From contig OZ026847.1 in the NCBI GenBank assembly GCA_964023205.1, positions 1,734,819 to 1,798,818 of the forward strand: a stretch of DNA of 64,000 nucleotides, given 5' to 3'. This document shows positions 45,129 through 59,775 of the stretch, piece after piece. The position numbers were made by a program, and so were the translations under genes. The notes beneath the pieces were generated by a model, which ran no database searches, was not told the DNA's origin, and was given only the letters and a program-made list of their open reading frames with translations. Positions within the stretch are counted from its first letter, which is position 1. Each line of letters opens with the position of its first letter. Source of the DNA: Lutraria lutraria. Lineage: Eukaryota; Mollusca; Bivalvia; Venerida; Mactridae.

Positions 45129-45316
45129 TACTGACAATATAGCCAAAGCTTTGAACAAAGGCCATCAGTGGAAAGTCAAAATGTGGCCTTTATTGAAAGA
45201 TGGCCCTTATAAGAAGTCATTTTGTTCTAAAAGACAATGGCGTTGTTTATAAGAATGACCTTAAATCAAAGGTGGCCTTTATTCGGGGATGGCCGCTAAA
45301 ACAGGGTTGACTGTAC
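45129..45316 (-). mobile_element. ACAGTCAAACC-type MITE, copy 3
   Basis: The reverse complement reads ACAGTCAACCCTGTTTTAGC ... CCCGAATAAAGGCCACC ... GATGGCCTTTGTTCAAAG, matching the copies at 26.4 and 32.3 kb. It lacks the palindrome insertion. Confidence 0.65.
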
Positions 45317-46737
45317 CTCTGCAATTGACCAAATACTCTAAAACTCAGCACAGGTCATTTATCAACTTGAGATAATAAAATGCAAGATTGAAAGACTATG
45401 CGCCCTATATGATATTATTTTATTATAAGCGCCCCAATAAAACTAGATATTTTCATCATTTTTATTTAGTACCGGTGTTGCTTAATTAAGCTGCACGTGT
45501 TATATATTGTATCCTTTAATGGAAAGGAAATTAGTTAAATTATTTTTACAATAAGAGCGAAATATTTTCATTGATTTATTTCTACGCTAAGTTCCGCTCT
45601 TTTATCATCTATACAATACATGAATTAAAGCCAACCATAATACGCGAAACAGAAATACTAAAGAATCATTAGCCCGTCATAAAGAAAGAATTGTTAGTCA
45701 AATTTCTTTTGATATATTATCAACATGTCTGTTGATTTTAATGCATTTTGAAACTTTTTCTTCGTTTCCCATTACAAGATTTTTTTGCATTATTTTGAAT
45801 CCCAAAGCCAGAATCCATGAATATAGTTATGTGTTCTGACTAAGGTATCTGTGTTATAAAATCTGCTATGCTCTTCCATTGTATTCCCATAACTGGAAAA
45901 CCACTTTAAAGACATTGAACATGTTACTAAGACCCAGCAGTCCTGTATATTCCCCAGTAGGGGAGCCAATAAAACAGACAGGGTCATTGATAGACTAGCT
46001 TCTAATTACATAATCAGTCACTATATGTATGGCTAATGTATAAATACTTAAATTGATTCAATGTTTAATTGATAATATAAATTATCTTTTTTTTTAACAA
46101 AAATATGTTTATATTAAATGCAAAATATTACGAATAAGACAGCTCACGTAATATATGATTAAAGAAATTAATTACTCAAATATTCGTGTCTCACACCATT
46201 CAGTTAGGTCTGGTTGATTTTGATAAATAAATTAAACAGTCCATTTTGTGAAATTAATACAAAATTATTTTAACACCGCAGGTAAAATTAAAATGTTTCT
46301 AATCATTATATTTTCTCAAGCAGTACTGCTATAAACAATTTGTTACTTATTTTAAAGAATTTCGCAAAAAATAATTCCATGCATGAATAGAATGATTTGA
46401 TTTAGAAATAGAAGAAGCGTTCAGTTGCATTTTTAATGTATAAAGACTTCTTACATAATCTTAAAGGATAACATTAATTAATTACATAAAATGCTTATAA
46501 AAACAACAGGAGGTTAATCACTAAAAATCAATAACATTTATGACCCTCTTATATGACTAGATGTCAAGTCTACAGATGCTTAGCTGACCATGAAAAGACA
46601 GGATTAATCTGATTAGAGGCAATAAAACAATTAAGAGATTAGACCTCATGTGGATTTTTTAGGGGGGGGGGGGTCACTTATGTAGGAGCTATTCAATGTG
46701 TTTAAGTGATTACAATCTTTACATAAGCTGTGGGATT
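45317..46737. other. AT-rich non-coding stretch
   Basis: No gene recognised; a run of 12 G lies at 46662-46673, just before the satellite. The 65-codon minus frame at 45790-45987 is unsupported. Confidence 0.55.
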
Positions 46738-49700
46738 AACAACTACTTATCATGTACCCTATATATATATAACAACTACTTATCATGTACCCTATATATA
46801 TAACAACTACTTATCATGTACCCTATATATATATAACAACTACTTATCATGTACCCTATATATATAACAACTACTTATCATGTACCCTATATATATAACA
46901 ACTACTTATCATGTACCCTATATATATATAACAACTACTTATCATGTACCCTATATATATATAACAACTACTTATCATGTACCCTATATATATAACAACT
47001 ACTTATCATGTACCCTATATATATATAACAACTACTCATCATGTACCCTATATATATATAACAACTACTTATCATGTACCCTATATATATATAACAACTA
47101 CTTATCATGTACCCTATATATATAACAACTACTTATCATGTACCCTATATATATAACAACTACTTATCATGTACCCTATATATATAACAACTACTTATCA
47201 TGTACCCTATATATATAACAACTACTTATCATGTACCCTATATATATAACAACTACTTATCATGTACCCTATATATATAACAACTACTTATCATGTACCC
47301 TATATATATAACAACTACTTATCATGTACCCTATATATATAACAACTACTCATCATGTACCCTATATATATAACAACTACTTATCATGTACCCTATATAT
47401 ATAACAACTACTTATCATGTACCCTACATATATAACAACTACTTATCATGTACCCTATATATATAACAACTACTTATCATGTACCCTATATATATAACAA
47501 CTACTTATCATGTACCCTATATATATAACAACTACTTATCATGTACCCTATATATATAACAACTACTTATCATGTACCCTATATATATAACAACTACTTA
47601 TCATGTACCCTATATAATTATATAACAACTACTTATCATGTACCCTTTATATATAACAACTACTCATCATGTACCCTATATATATAACAACTACTTATCA
47701 TGTACCCTATATATATAACAACTACTCATCATGTACCCCATATATATAACAACTACTTATCATGTACCCTATATATATATAACAACTACTCATCATATAC
47801 CCTATATATACATAACAACTACTTATCATGTACCCTATATATATATAACAACTACTCATCATGTACCCTATATATATATAACAACTACTCATCATGTACC
47901 CTATATATATAACAACTACTTATCATGTACCCTATATATACATAACAACTACTCATCATGTACCCTATATATATAACAACTACTTATCATGTACCCTATA
48001 TAATTATATAACAACTACTCATCATGTACCCTTTATATATAACAACTACTTATCATGTACCCTATATATATAACAACTACTTATCATGTACCCTATATAT
48101 ATATAACAACTACTTATCATGTACCCTATATAATTATATAACAACTACTCATCATGTACCCTATATATATATAACAACTACTTATCATGTACCCTATATA
48201 ATTATATAACAACTACTCATCATGTACCCTATATATATAACAACTACTCATCATGTACCCTATATATATAACAACTACTTATCATGTACCCTATATAATT
48301 ATATAACAACTACTCATCATGTACCCTTTATATATAACAACTACTCATCATGTACCCTATATATATAACAACTACTTATCATGTACCCTATATATATATA
48401 ACAACTACTCATCATGTACCCTATATATATATAACAACTACTCATCATGTACCCTATATATATATAACAACTACTCATCATGTACCCTATATATATATAA
48501 CAACTACTTATCATGTACCCTATATATATATAACAACTACTTATCATGTACTCTATATAATTATATAACAACTACTCATCATGTACCCTATATATATAAC
48601 AACTACTTATCATGTACCCTATATATATATAACAACTACTTATCATGTACTCTATATAATTATATAACAACTACTCATCATGTACCCTTTATATATAACA
48701 ACTACTTAATTATCATGTACCCTATATATATAACAATCACTTATCATGTACCCTATATATATAACAACTACTTATCATGTACCCTATATATTTGACAACT
48801 TCTTATCATGTACCCTATATATTTGACAACTTCTTATCATGTACCCTATATATTTGACAACTTCTTATCATGTACCCTATATATATAACAATCACTTATC
48901 ATGTACCCTATATATATAACAACTACTTATCATGTACCCTATATATATAACAATCACTTATCATGTACCCTATATATATAACAACTACTTATCATGTACC
49001 CTATATATATAACAACTACTTATCATGTACCCTATATATATAACAATCACTTATCATGTACCCTATATATATAGCAACTACTTATCATGTACCCTATATA
49101 TATAACAATCACTTATCATGTACCCTATATATATAACAACTACTTATCATGTACCCTATATTTATAACAACTACTCATCATGTACCCTATATATACATAT
49201 AACAACTACTTATCATGTACCCTATATATACTACAACTACTCATCATGTACCCCTTATATATAACAACTACTCATCATATACCCTATATATATAACAACT
49301 ACTAATCATGTACCCTACATATATAACAACTACTCATCATGTACCCTATATATATAACAACTACTCATCATATACCCTATATATATAACAACTACTTATC
49401 ATGTACCCTTTATATATAACAACTACTCATCATGTACATCGATATATAACAACTACTCATCATGTACCCTTTATATATAACAACTACTTATCATGTACCC
49501 TATATAATTATATAACAACTACTCATCATGAACCCTATATATATAACAACTACTTATCATGTACCCTATATAATTATATAACAACTACTCATCATGTACC
49601 CTATATATATAACAACTACTTATCATGTACCCTATATATATAACAACTACTAATCATGTACCCTATATATATAACAACTACTCATCATGTACCCTATATA

Positions 49701-50599
49701 ATTATATAACAACTACTCATCATGTACATCGATATATAACAACTACTCATCATGTACCCTTTATATATAACAACTACTTATCATGTACCCTATATAATTA
49801 TATAACAACTACTCATCATGTACCCTTTATATATAACAACTACTTATCATGTACCCTATATAATTATATAACAACTACTCATCATGTACCCTATATATAT
49901 AACAACTACTTATCATGTACCCTATATATATAACAACTACTCATCATGTACCCTATATATATAACAACTACTTATCATGTACCCTACATATATAACAACT
50001 ACTTATCATGTACCCTATATATATAACAACTACTCATCATGTACCCTATATATATAACAACTACTCATCATGTACCCTATATATATAACAACTACTCATC
50101 ATGTACCCTATATATATAACAACTACTTATCATGTACCCTATATATATAACAACTACTCATCATGTACCCTATATATATAACAACTACTCATCATGTACC
50201 CTATATATATAACAACTACTCATCATGTACCCTATATATATAACAACTACTTATCATGTACCCTATATATATAACAACTACTCATCATGTACCCTATATA
50301 TATAACAACTACTCATCATGTACCCTATATATATAACAACTACTCATCATGTACCCTATATATATAACAACTACTTATCATGTACCCTATATATATAACA
50401 ACTACTCATCATGTACCCTATATATATAACAACTACTCATCATGTACCCTATATATATATAACAACTACTTATCATGTAACCTACATATATAACAACTAC
50501 TCATCATGTACCCTATATATATATTACAACTACTCATCATGTACCCTATATGTATAAAATGTTAAAAAAATAACTAACATTCCATAGGTATTATCATAT

Positions 50600-50650
50600 A
50601 TTTCATTCGCCAACCGGTTTCGTCATTTGACTCATCAGGGCATTAATAAT
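50600..50650 (-). ncRNA. Hammerhead ribozyme, copy A
   Basis: The minus strand reads ...GCC CTGATGA GTC-AAAT-GAC GAAA CCGG TT GGC..., that is all hammerhead core elements in order: CUGAUGA, a 3-bp stem II with a 4-base loop, GAAA, a 2-bp palindromic stem III (ACCGGU), the cleavage triplet GUU, and a stem I closing GCC with GGC. The minimal self-complementary stem III implies activity as a dimer. Hammerheads of this type are established in Penelope-like elements. Confidence 0.88.
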
Positions 50651-50736
50651 AAAATGGCGTTAAAATTTACATAGTTACATAACAACGTCACATTTATGCG
50701 TACACATGTGTACACAACGTCAAAATTGTAACGTCA

Positions 50737-51105
50737 TCAAAGTGTGTTTAATTTTGGAACAAATATATCAATAAAATAACGTTCTTTGGACAACCTAGCT
50801 GAAACATCATTATTGTGAAACTTATAAAAAGGAAAAATAGAACATTTAGGGTCTGATTTAGAGCATTTTTCTATGTGACCACTTAAAGGCATTTGTCTTG
50901 TTGATGGGTCTCTTATTTGCTGATCATGCACTGTTCTTCTGTTGCGTAATTTATCGCCAGTTTGGCCTATGTAAAATTCCCTACACCCATTGCATACCAG
51001 AACATACAGAACATTTTGCACAGTACAGTTCATATTTTCTTTTATATGAAATTGTTTGTTATTCTTCATGTTTAATACAGACCCTTCAATGATAAAATTA
51101 CACAA
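50737..51105 (-). pseudogene. Penelope GIY-YIG endonuclease domain, copy A
   Basis: About 122 codons. It has the domain's landmarks in order: VLYVLVC (GIY position), REFYIGQTG (YIG), LRNRR with the conserved Arg, a following His (VHDQQI), and the catalytic-type Glu in SKERYFID. In full elements this domain follows the reverse transcriptase and nicks target DNA. The upstream zinc-type segment (KCNEP and RCGLC) is split by a one-base frameshift near 51115, with a TGA in the endonuclease frame, so this copy cannot make a fused protein. The listed start is TTG, not a real initiation site. Confidence 0.8.
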
Positions 51106-53571
51106 TCCACAACGGGTTCATTACATTTAGATACTGATGCTGAATAATTTTTTTCTTTAAATTCAGATTTAATAAGTAAACCTTTTAGATTCGGAAGTTG
51201 ACGTTTACTTTTGATAACTTTTTCATGAAAAATAACTAACATTCCATAGGTATTATTATATATAACAACTACTCATGATGTACCCTATATATATAACAAC
51301 TACTCATGATGTACCCTATATATATAACAACTACTCATGATGTACCCTATATATATAACAACTACTCATCATGTACCCTATATATATAACAACTACTTAT
51401 CATGTACCCTATATAATTATATAACAACTACTCATGATGTACCCTATATATATATAACAACTACTTATCATGTACCCTATATATATAACAACTACTTATC
51501 ATGTACCCTATATATATAACAACTACTCATCATGTACCCTATATATATAACAACTACTTATCATGTACCCTATATATATAACAACTACTTATCATGTACC
51601 CTATATATATAACAACTACTTATCATGTACCCTATATATATAACAACTACTCATCATGTACCCTATATATATATAACAACTACTCATCATGTACCCTATA
51701 TATATAACAACTACTCATCATGTACCCTATATATATAACAACTACTTATCATGTACCCTATATAATTATATAACAACTACTCATGATGTACCCTATATAT
51801 ATATAACAACTACTTATCATGTACCCTATATATATAACAACTACTCATCATGTACCCTATATATATAACAACTACTTATCATGTACCCTATATATATAAC
51901 AACTACTCATCATGTACCCTATATATATAACAACTACTTATCATGTACCCTATATATATAACAACTACTTATCATGTACCCTATATATATAACAACTACT
52001 CATCATGTACCCTATATATATAACAACTACTTATCATGTACCCTATATATATAACAACTACTTATCATGTACCCTATATATATAACAACTACTCATCATG
52101 TACCCTATATATATAACAACTACTTATCATGTACCCTATATATATAACAACTACTCATCATGTACCCTATATATATAACAACTACTTATCATGTACCCTA
52201 TATATATAACAACTACTCATCATGTACCCTATATATATAACAACTACTTATCATGTACCCTATATATATAACAACTACTTATCATGTACCCTATATATAT
52301 AACAACTACTCATCATGTACCCTATATATATAACAACTACTCATCATGTACCCTATATATATAACAACTACTCATCATGTACCCTATATATATAACAACT
52401 ACTTATCATGTACCCTATATAATTATATAACAACTACTCATGATGTACCCTATATATATATAACAACTACTTATCATGTACCCTATATATATAACAACTA
52501 CTCATCATGTACCCTATATATATCACAACTACTCATCATGTACCCTATATATATAACAACTACTCATCATGTACCCTATATATATATAACAACTACTCAT
52601 CATGTACCCTATATATATAACAACTACTCATCATGTACCCTATATATATATAACAACTACTTATCATGTACCCTATATATATAACAACTACTTATCATGT
52701 ACCCTATATATATAACAACTACTTATCATGTACCCTATATATATAACAACTACTTATCATGTACCCTATATAATTATATAACAACTACTTATCATGTACC
52801 CTATATATATAACAACTACTTATCATGTACCCTATATATATAACAACTACTTATCATGTACCCTATATATATAACAACTACTTATCATGTACCCTATATA
52901 TATAACAACTACTCATCATGTACCCTATATATATAACAACTACTTATCATGTACCCTACATATATAACAACTACTTATCATGTACCCTATATATATAACA
53001 ACTACTCATCATGTACCCTATATATATAACAACTACTCATCATGTACCCTATATATATAACAACTACTCATCATGTACCCTATATATATAACAACTACTT
53101 ATCATGTACCCTATATATATAACAACTACTCATCATGTACCCTATATATATAACAACTACTCATCATGTACCCTATATATATAACAACTACTCATCATGT
53201 ACCCTATATATATAACAACTACTTATCATGTACCCTATATATATAACAACTACTCATCATGTACCCTATATATATAACAACTACTCATCATGTACCCTAT
53301 ATATATAACAACTACTCATCATGTACCCTATATATATAACAACTACTTATCATGTACCCTATATATATAACAACTACTCATCATGTACCCTATATATATA
53401 ACAACTACTCATCATGTACCCTATATATATATAACAACTACTTATCATGTAACCTACATATATAACAACTACTCATCATGTACCCTATATATATATTACA
53501 ACTACTCATCATGTACCCTATATGTATAAAATGTTAAAAAAATAACTAACATTCCATAGGTATTATCATAT

Positions 53572-53622
53572 ATTTCATTCGCCAACCGGTTTCGTCATTT
53601 GACTCATCAGGGCATTAATAAT
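53572..53622 (-). ncRNA. Hammerhead ribozyme, copy B
   Basis: Same core as copy A with no change in CTGATGA, GAAA or the ACCGGT stem. Confidence 0.87.
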
Positions 53623-53708
53623 AAAATGGCGTTAAAATTTACATAGTTACATAACAACGTCACATTTATGCGTACACATGTGTACACAACGTCAAAATTG
53701 TAACGTCA

Positions 53709-54077
53709 TCAAAGTGTGTTTAATTTTGGAACAAATATATCAATAAAATAACGTTCTTTGGACAACCTAGCTGAAACATCATTATTGTGAAACTTATAAA
53801 AAGGAAAAATAGAACATTTAGGGTCTGATTTAGAGCATTTTTCTATGTGACCACTTAAAGGCATTTGTCTTGTTGATGGGTCTCTTATTTGCTGATCATG
53901 CACTGTTCTTCTGTTGCGTAATTTATCGCCAGTTTGGCCTATGTAAAATTCCCTACACCCATTGCATACCAGAACATACAGAACATTTTGCACAGTACAG
54001 TTCATATTTTCTTTTATATGAAATTGTTTGTTATTCTTCATGTTTAATACAGACCCTTCAATGATAAAATTACACAA
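53709..54077 (-). pseudogene. Penelope GIY-YIG endonuclease domain, copy B
   Basis: Same predicted 122-residue sequence as copy A, with the same upstream frameshift. Confidence 0.8.
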
Positions 54078-56364
54078 TCCACAACGGGTTCATTACATTT
54101 AGATACTGATGCTGAATAATTTTTTTCTTTAAATTCAGATTTAATAAGTAAACCTTTTAGATTCGGAAGTTGACGTTTACTTTTGATAACTTTTTCATGA
54201 AAAATAACTAACATTCCATAGGTATTATTATATATAACAACTACTCATGATGTACCCTATATATATAACAACTACTCATGATGTACCCTATATATATAAC
54301 AACTACTCATCATGTACCCTATATATATAACAACTACTCATCATGTACCCTATATATATAACAACTACTTATCATGTACCCTATATAATTATATAACAAC
54401 TACTCATGATGTACCCTATATATATATAACAACTACTTATCATGTACCCTATATATATAACAACTACTTATCATGTACCCTATATATATAACAACTACTC
54501 ATCATGTACCCTATATATATAACAACTACTTATCATGTACCCTATATATATAACAACTACTTATCATGTACCCTATATATATAACAACTACTTATCATGT
54601 ACCCTATATATATAACAACTACTCATCATGTACCCTATATATATAACAACTACTCATCATGTACCCTATATATATAACAACTACTCATCATGTACCCTAT
54701 ATATATAACAACTACTTATCATGTACCCTATATAATTATATAACAACTACTCATGATGTACCCTATATATATATAACAACTACTTATCATGTACCCTATA
54801 TATATAACAACTACTCATCATGTACCCTATATATATAACAACTACTTATCATGTACCCTATATATATAACAACTACTCATCATGTACCCTATATATATAA
54901 CAACTACTTATCATGTACCCTATATATATAACAACTACTTATCATGTACCCTATATATATAACAACTACTCATCATGTACCCTATATATATAACAACTAC
55001 TTATCATGTACCCTATATATATAACAACTACTTATCATGTACCCTATATATATAACAACTACTCATCATGTACCCTATATATATAACAACTACTTATCAT
55101 GTACCCTATATATATAACAACTACTCATCATGTACCCTATATATATAACAACTACTTATCATGTACCCTATATATATAACAACTACTCATCATGTACCCT
55201 ATATATATAACAACTACTTATCATGTACCCTATATATATAACAACTACTTATCATGTACCCTATATATATAACAACTACTCATCATGTACCCTATATATA
55301 TAACAACTACTCATCATGTACCCTATATATATAACAACTACTCATCATGTACCCTATATATATAACAACTACTTATCATGTACCCTATATAATTATATAA
55401 CAACTACTCATGATGTACCCTATATATATATAACAACTACTTATCATGTACCCTATATATATAACAACTACTCATCATGTACCCTATATATATCACAACT
55501 ACTCATCATGTACCCTATATATATAACAACTACTCATCATGTACCCTATATATATATAACAACTACTCATCATGTACCCTATATATATAACAACTACTCA
55601 TCATGTACCCTATATATATATAACAACTACTTATCATGTACCCTATATATATAACAACTACTTATCATGTACCCTATATATATAACAACTACTTATCATG
55701 TACCCTATATATATAACAACTACTTATCATGTACCCTATATAATTATATAACAACTACTTATCATGTACCCTATATATATAACAACTACTTATCATGTAC
55801 CCTATATATATAACAACTACTTATCATGTACCCTATATATATAACAACTACTTATCATGTACCCTATATATATAACAACTACTCATCATGTACCCTATAT
55901 ATATAACAACTACTTATCATGTACCCTACATATATAACAACTACTTATCATGTACCCTATATATATAACAACTACTCATCATGTACCCTATATATATAAC
56001 AACTACTCATCATGTACCCTATATATATAACAACTACTCATCATGTACCCTATATATATAACAACTACTTATCATGTACCCTATATATATAACAACTACT
56101 CATCATGTACCCTATATATATAACAACTACTCATCATGTACCCTATATATATAACAACTACTCATCATGTACCCTATATATATAACAACTACTTATCATG
56201 TACCCTATATATATAACAACTACTCATCATGTACCCTATATATATAACAACTACTCATCATGTACCCTATATATATAACAACTACTCATCATGTACCCTA
56301 TATATATAACAACTACTTATCATGTACCCTATATATATAACAACTACTCATCATGTACCCTATA

Positions 56365-59300
56365 TCGTCACATAAGAACCATAAGGGCTCATCTGCAAAA
56401 ATCAAATAGTGGAGAAAAGGCTGTTTAAAGGTTTGCAGGTTTGCCAAAAATCAAATATTCAAGACACAATCCTGGAATTTTGTACATTTAATAAGATGGT
56501 AAAGAACTTTTAAAATACAGTTTGTTTGCATTAAACAATTAATGTACAAGCCATATACGGTCATATTTGCAGATGAGCCCTTATGGTTCTGTCTATTTTT
56601 TCATTTTTTGTACAAACATAAGGACTCATCTGTAAAAAAGAACTCTAATTATAGGGAAACACTGGTTCAAATTTACATCAAAGTGTTACTTTTTGCAACA
56701 AATATCAAATTATATGTGCCATAGATACAGTTTTATCCGATAATCTCATCTAATCACTGTCAGCATCATCATCACGACTGTCCGGTACAGTAACTGTTCT
56801 TTTACAGATTTATCCGTCTTTAGAGCAGCATAGAACTCATGGTAACTTGATGGAATTATTAGTGAGTCGCACAGTGACATTAAATCTTTCTTTTTTGGTT
56901 CAGTATTTCTGCGCGGACAACTATGTACTGATCGATACAGTTTTATGACTCGAACTTCCTGTTTATTAAAGTTTTCCTTCACAAAAATCATGTCTGGCTG
57001 ATGGTTGCACATCCTTACTATTTTAACCAGTTTACCATATTCCCGTTGTGTCAGTCTTTAGTGTTTCAGATGTTTCCCTTGTGTACTTCTTAATATTAAA
57101 AGAATTGTTGAAATGCATGGGTAAAACAGTGTATGGATTACTTCTGCAAGCAAAATGAATAACCATATCCCAGTGATCTGGGATGAAAATTGAAGTTCCC
57201 TTTTTGGCTGTATCTATAGCAGAATGCATGGAATCACATTCCATTTGTGTATGTCCTGACTCCAAAAAAAGTGTTCTACTAGTTCAACTGTTGGGTGACT
57301 AGTAACAAAATATAATCAGTTTCGACCAGAGCAACAGTCTGAATACAGTATTTATTTGGTGTCTTCACCTGAGGTATACTATTACTAGTTATGTCTAAAT
57401 TATTCAGTTTATTGTCATCCACGAACACCTTTAGTGAATGCATCATAATGTTCATAGCCGGGAACTGCTAAACATGCTAAACAAAAAGCCTCTGCACTTG
57501 TCGTCATAAAGATCTGGCTCAATTTGAATTAAAGGGCAGTTCAGTCTACTTGACTATATCAGTATTCTTCTCTGCAAGAGATTAGCTGTTGCAAGTGGGA
57601 TCAGGTCGCTTAGCGACACATTCCATAATCCATCATGCTTGAGTGCATCAACATTTTCATCAAACATCTGTGATGATTCTTCTTTCAACTTATTAAACTT
57701 ATCCAAGAAGCCAATATAGTGATTCTTTTGTTTCTTTAAATGATCACATACTGACTAACTTAGAGAAGAAACATCACTGTCACTAGTGTTGAATTGACAT
57801 TGCATTGAAAAATACAATTGCCACCACCTGCTATTTAGGTTCTTTCCAAGTTAGTACTTATTAGCATATTGTTAAGTCTGATTTCATGATGTTTCTTGGC
57901 TAGCCATAATTGCATGTTCAGTGCTTGTTGTTTCTGTGTTCTGTTGGTCTGTAGTTGGTTGCCTTCCTTGGTTAACTATTCTGCTTTAGACAGTTTAGCT
58001 ATTTTCGCAATGTGCCTTTGCATAGGTCTGGTTCTTTTTCTCCACCATTTCTGACGTATGATAGTAATATGTATTACAGGTATACTTATATCCTCATTGA
58101 TACTTGTATCACTATCAGACCCTTGTAGAAGATTGTATGTTTTATCATTATTTCATCATTTTCGGATGACGTAAAAAGTATTTTGCGCTTCCAAGTTGTC
58201 TGTTTGGTTGTTTTCTTGTACTGTTTTCAATAGAATGATCTACTTTCATTCTTTTCAGTTCTGCCTGAATTTGACACAATGGAACATCTGAAGAGCTTTG
58301 CTATTCATTATCAGTTTTATTTTTAAGGCTAGACAGTATGCTTGACAGTGGTATGTCTTCATCAGAAGTGGACTTGGTCCTTTTTTCATCTCAATTTCAT
58401 TTACGTCCTCCCTTTTATCTAATGATTTATTTTCATTCAGAGTCAAGTCTTTTTTTTTTGTTGGTCGAAAGAGTTCTATTAACATCACGGTGATAAAACC
58501 TGCTTGGTTCAGTCTTTCGTTTTAGATGTTTCATCGAGATATCTGTCAGATATTTCATTAATTATATCAAGAAAGTCTTCTTCGTCTGACCCGTCTTTTC
58601 CATGGTCACATGTAATTTTAATTATAATGTATATAAAGTTTGTAGTTTTAGAATATAACAGTTAATTTGTAAGATAAATCACAAGACGAGTTGTTGGATC
58701 TAACTTTACTTAAATAAAGAAGTATGTTCTGCTCATGAAACTTGGTGATTTTAAAAAATCAACTACTGTTAGAATTTACATAATTATAGCATAATTTCAG
58801 TAGAAAGGGAAAAAACAAATTTAATTGTTTTAAGTATTGAACCATGTAAGCTTTACTGTTTTTAATTCCTAACCATTCAATAATTTGTATTTTAAAATCT
58901 TAATCATAAATAAGTTTATCTTATCTTTATTAATCTCCAACTAATAGAACACCTTGTTTAAATAAGAACACAACCCTTTTTATTTTATTGAACTTACTTT
59001 CATACACTCTCAAATGAAATGAGAACAATTTCTCATTGTCCTCTGGACAATGTATACATTTGGTACATCTTAGATTTCTTATCATTAATAACTGTTTACA
59101 TGTCAATAATAACTGTAAACATATATCACTTGTTTATGATTAAGACTGATACTAAAGAGACTAATCTTAAGCTCCTAACTATGAATTAATTGGTATATGT
59201 TATAGTGTATAAATCTTTCCCAACATTGCAGATGAGCCCTTATGTTTCTTAAGGATGAGTAGATGAGCCCATATGTTTCCAAGTAATTCATAAAAATGCA

Positions 59301-59459
59301 GATGAGCCCTTTTCATTAACCTGATTTTTCACTTTATCTTTTAGAAATTAAGTGGGAATTTTTTTCAGCAGAAAGATAACAATAAAACATTATTATTTTT
59401 CACAAAAAGTCATTTTCGCCCAAAAGTGCAGATGAGCCCTTATGGTTCTTATGCGACGA
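56365..59459 (-). mobile_element. 3,095-bp DNA transposon in the satellite, TA duplication
   Basis: 33-bp terminal inverted repeats (TCGTC[A/G]CATAAGAACC on to GGGCTCATCTGCA) differ at one base and are flanked by TA (56363-56364 and 59460-59461). Subterminal copies of GCAGATGAGCCCTTATG occur near both ends (56569, 56617 inverted, 59228, 59261, 59298), like transposase-binding repeats. A decayed transposase-like gene fills the minus strand. The TA duplication fits Tc1/mariner-type or ISL2EU-type insertion; superfamily is not settled. Confidence 0.85.
56746..58620 (-). pseudogene. Decayed transposase-like gene
   Basis: Coding-like segments in changing frames run from an acidic N-terminal part (DGSDEEDFLDIINEISDRYL near 58600) through LKKQKNHYIGFLDKFNKLKE and GLWNVSLSDLIPLATANLLQ (57740-57560) to ESGHTQMECDSMHSAI near 57260 and a C-terminal basic part (56746-57012). 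The GHTQxExDSxH signature is one I associate with a widespread family of uncharacterised invertebrate transposon proteins; the acidic residues may be catalytic, which is inference. Many stops and shifts make it non-functional. The frames at 56746-57012, 57032-57265 and 58255-58488 are pieces of or shadows within it. Confidence 0.5.
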
Positions 59460-59638
59460 TATATATAACAACTACTCATCATGTACCCTATATATATATA
59501 ACAACTACTTATCATGTAACCTACATATATAACAACTACTCATCATGTACCCTATATATATATTACAACTACTCATCATGTACCCTATATGTATAAAATG
59601 TTAAAAAAATAACTAACATTCCATAGGTATTATCATAT

Positions 59639-59689
59639 ATTTCATTCGCCAACCGGTTTCGTCATTTGACTCATCAGGGCATTAATAAT
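59639..59689 (-). ncRNA. Hammerhead ribozyme, copy C
   Basis: Core unchanged from copy A. Confidence 0.87.
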
Positions 59690-59775
59690 AAAATGGCGTT
59701 AAAATTTACATAGTTACATAACAACGTCACATTTATGCGTACACATGTGTACACAACGTCAAAATTGTAACGTCA

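Larger units (their letters stand above)
50551..51262 (-). mobile_element. Penelope-like element fragment, copy A
   Basis: A 5'-truncated Penelope-like retroelement on the minus strand: end of the reverse transcriptase/linker (LPNLKGLLIKSEF, near 51200), GIY-YIG endonuclease (51105-50737), then a 3' region with a hammerhead ribozyme (50650-50600). A 29-bp direct repeat (AAAAATAACTAACATTCC on to GGTATTAT) bounds it at 50566-50594 and 51228-51256. Satellite abuts both sides. Confidence 0.85.
53523..54231 (-). mobile_element. Penelope-like element fragment, copy B
   Basis: Identical in content and order to copy A, offset by 2,972 bp, including the flanking direct repeats. Confidence 0.85.

Noticed and set aside
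46880..49933. Frames encoding ITTTYHVPY-type repeats
   Set aside because: They are products of the 31-bp satellite and break wherever unit length changes.
50898..51092. 64-codon plus-strand frame repeated four times
   Set aside because: It is the antisense shadow of the Penelope endonuclease domain.
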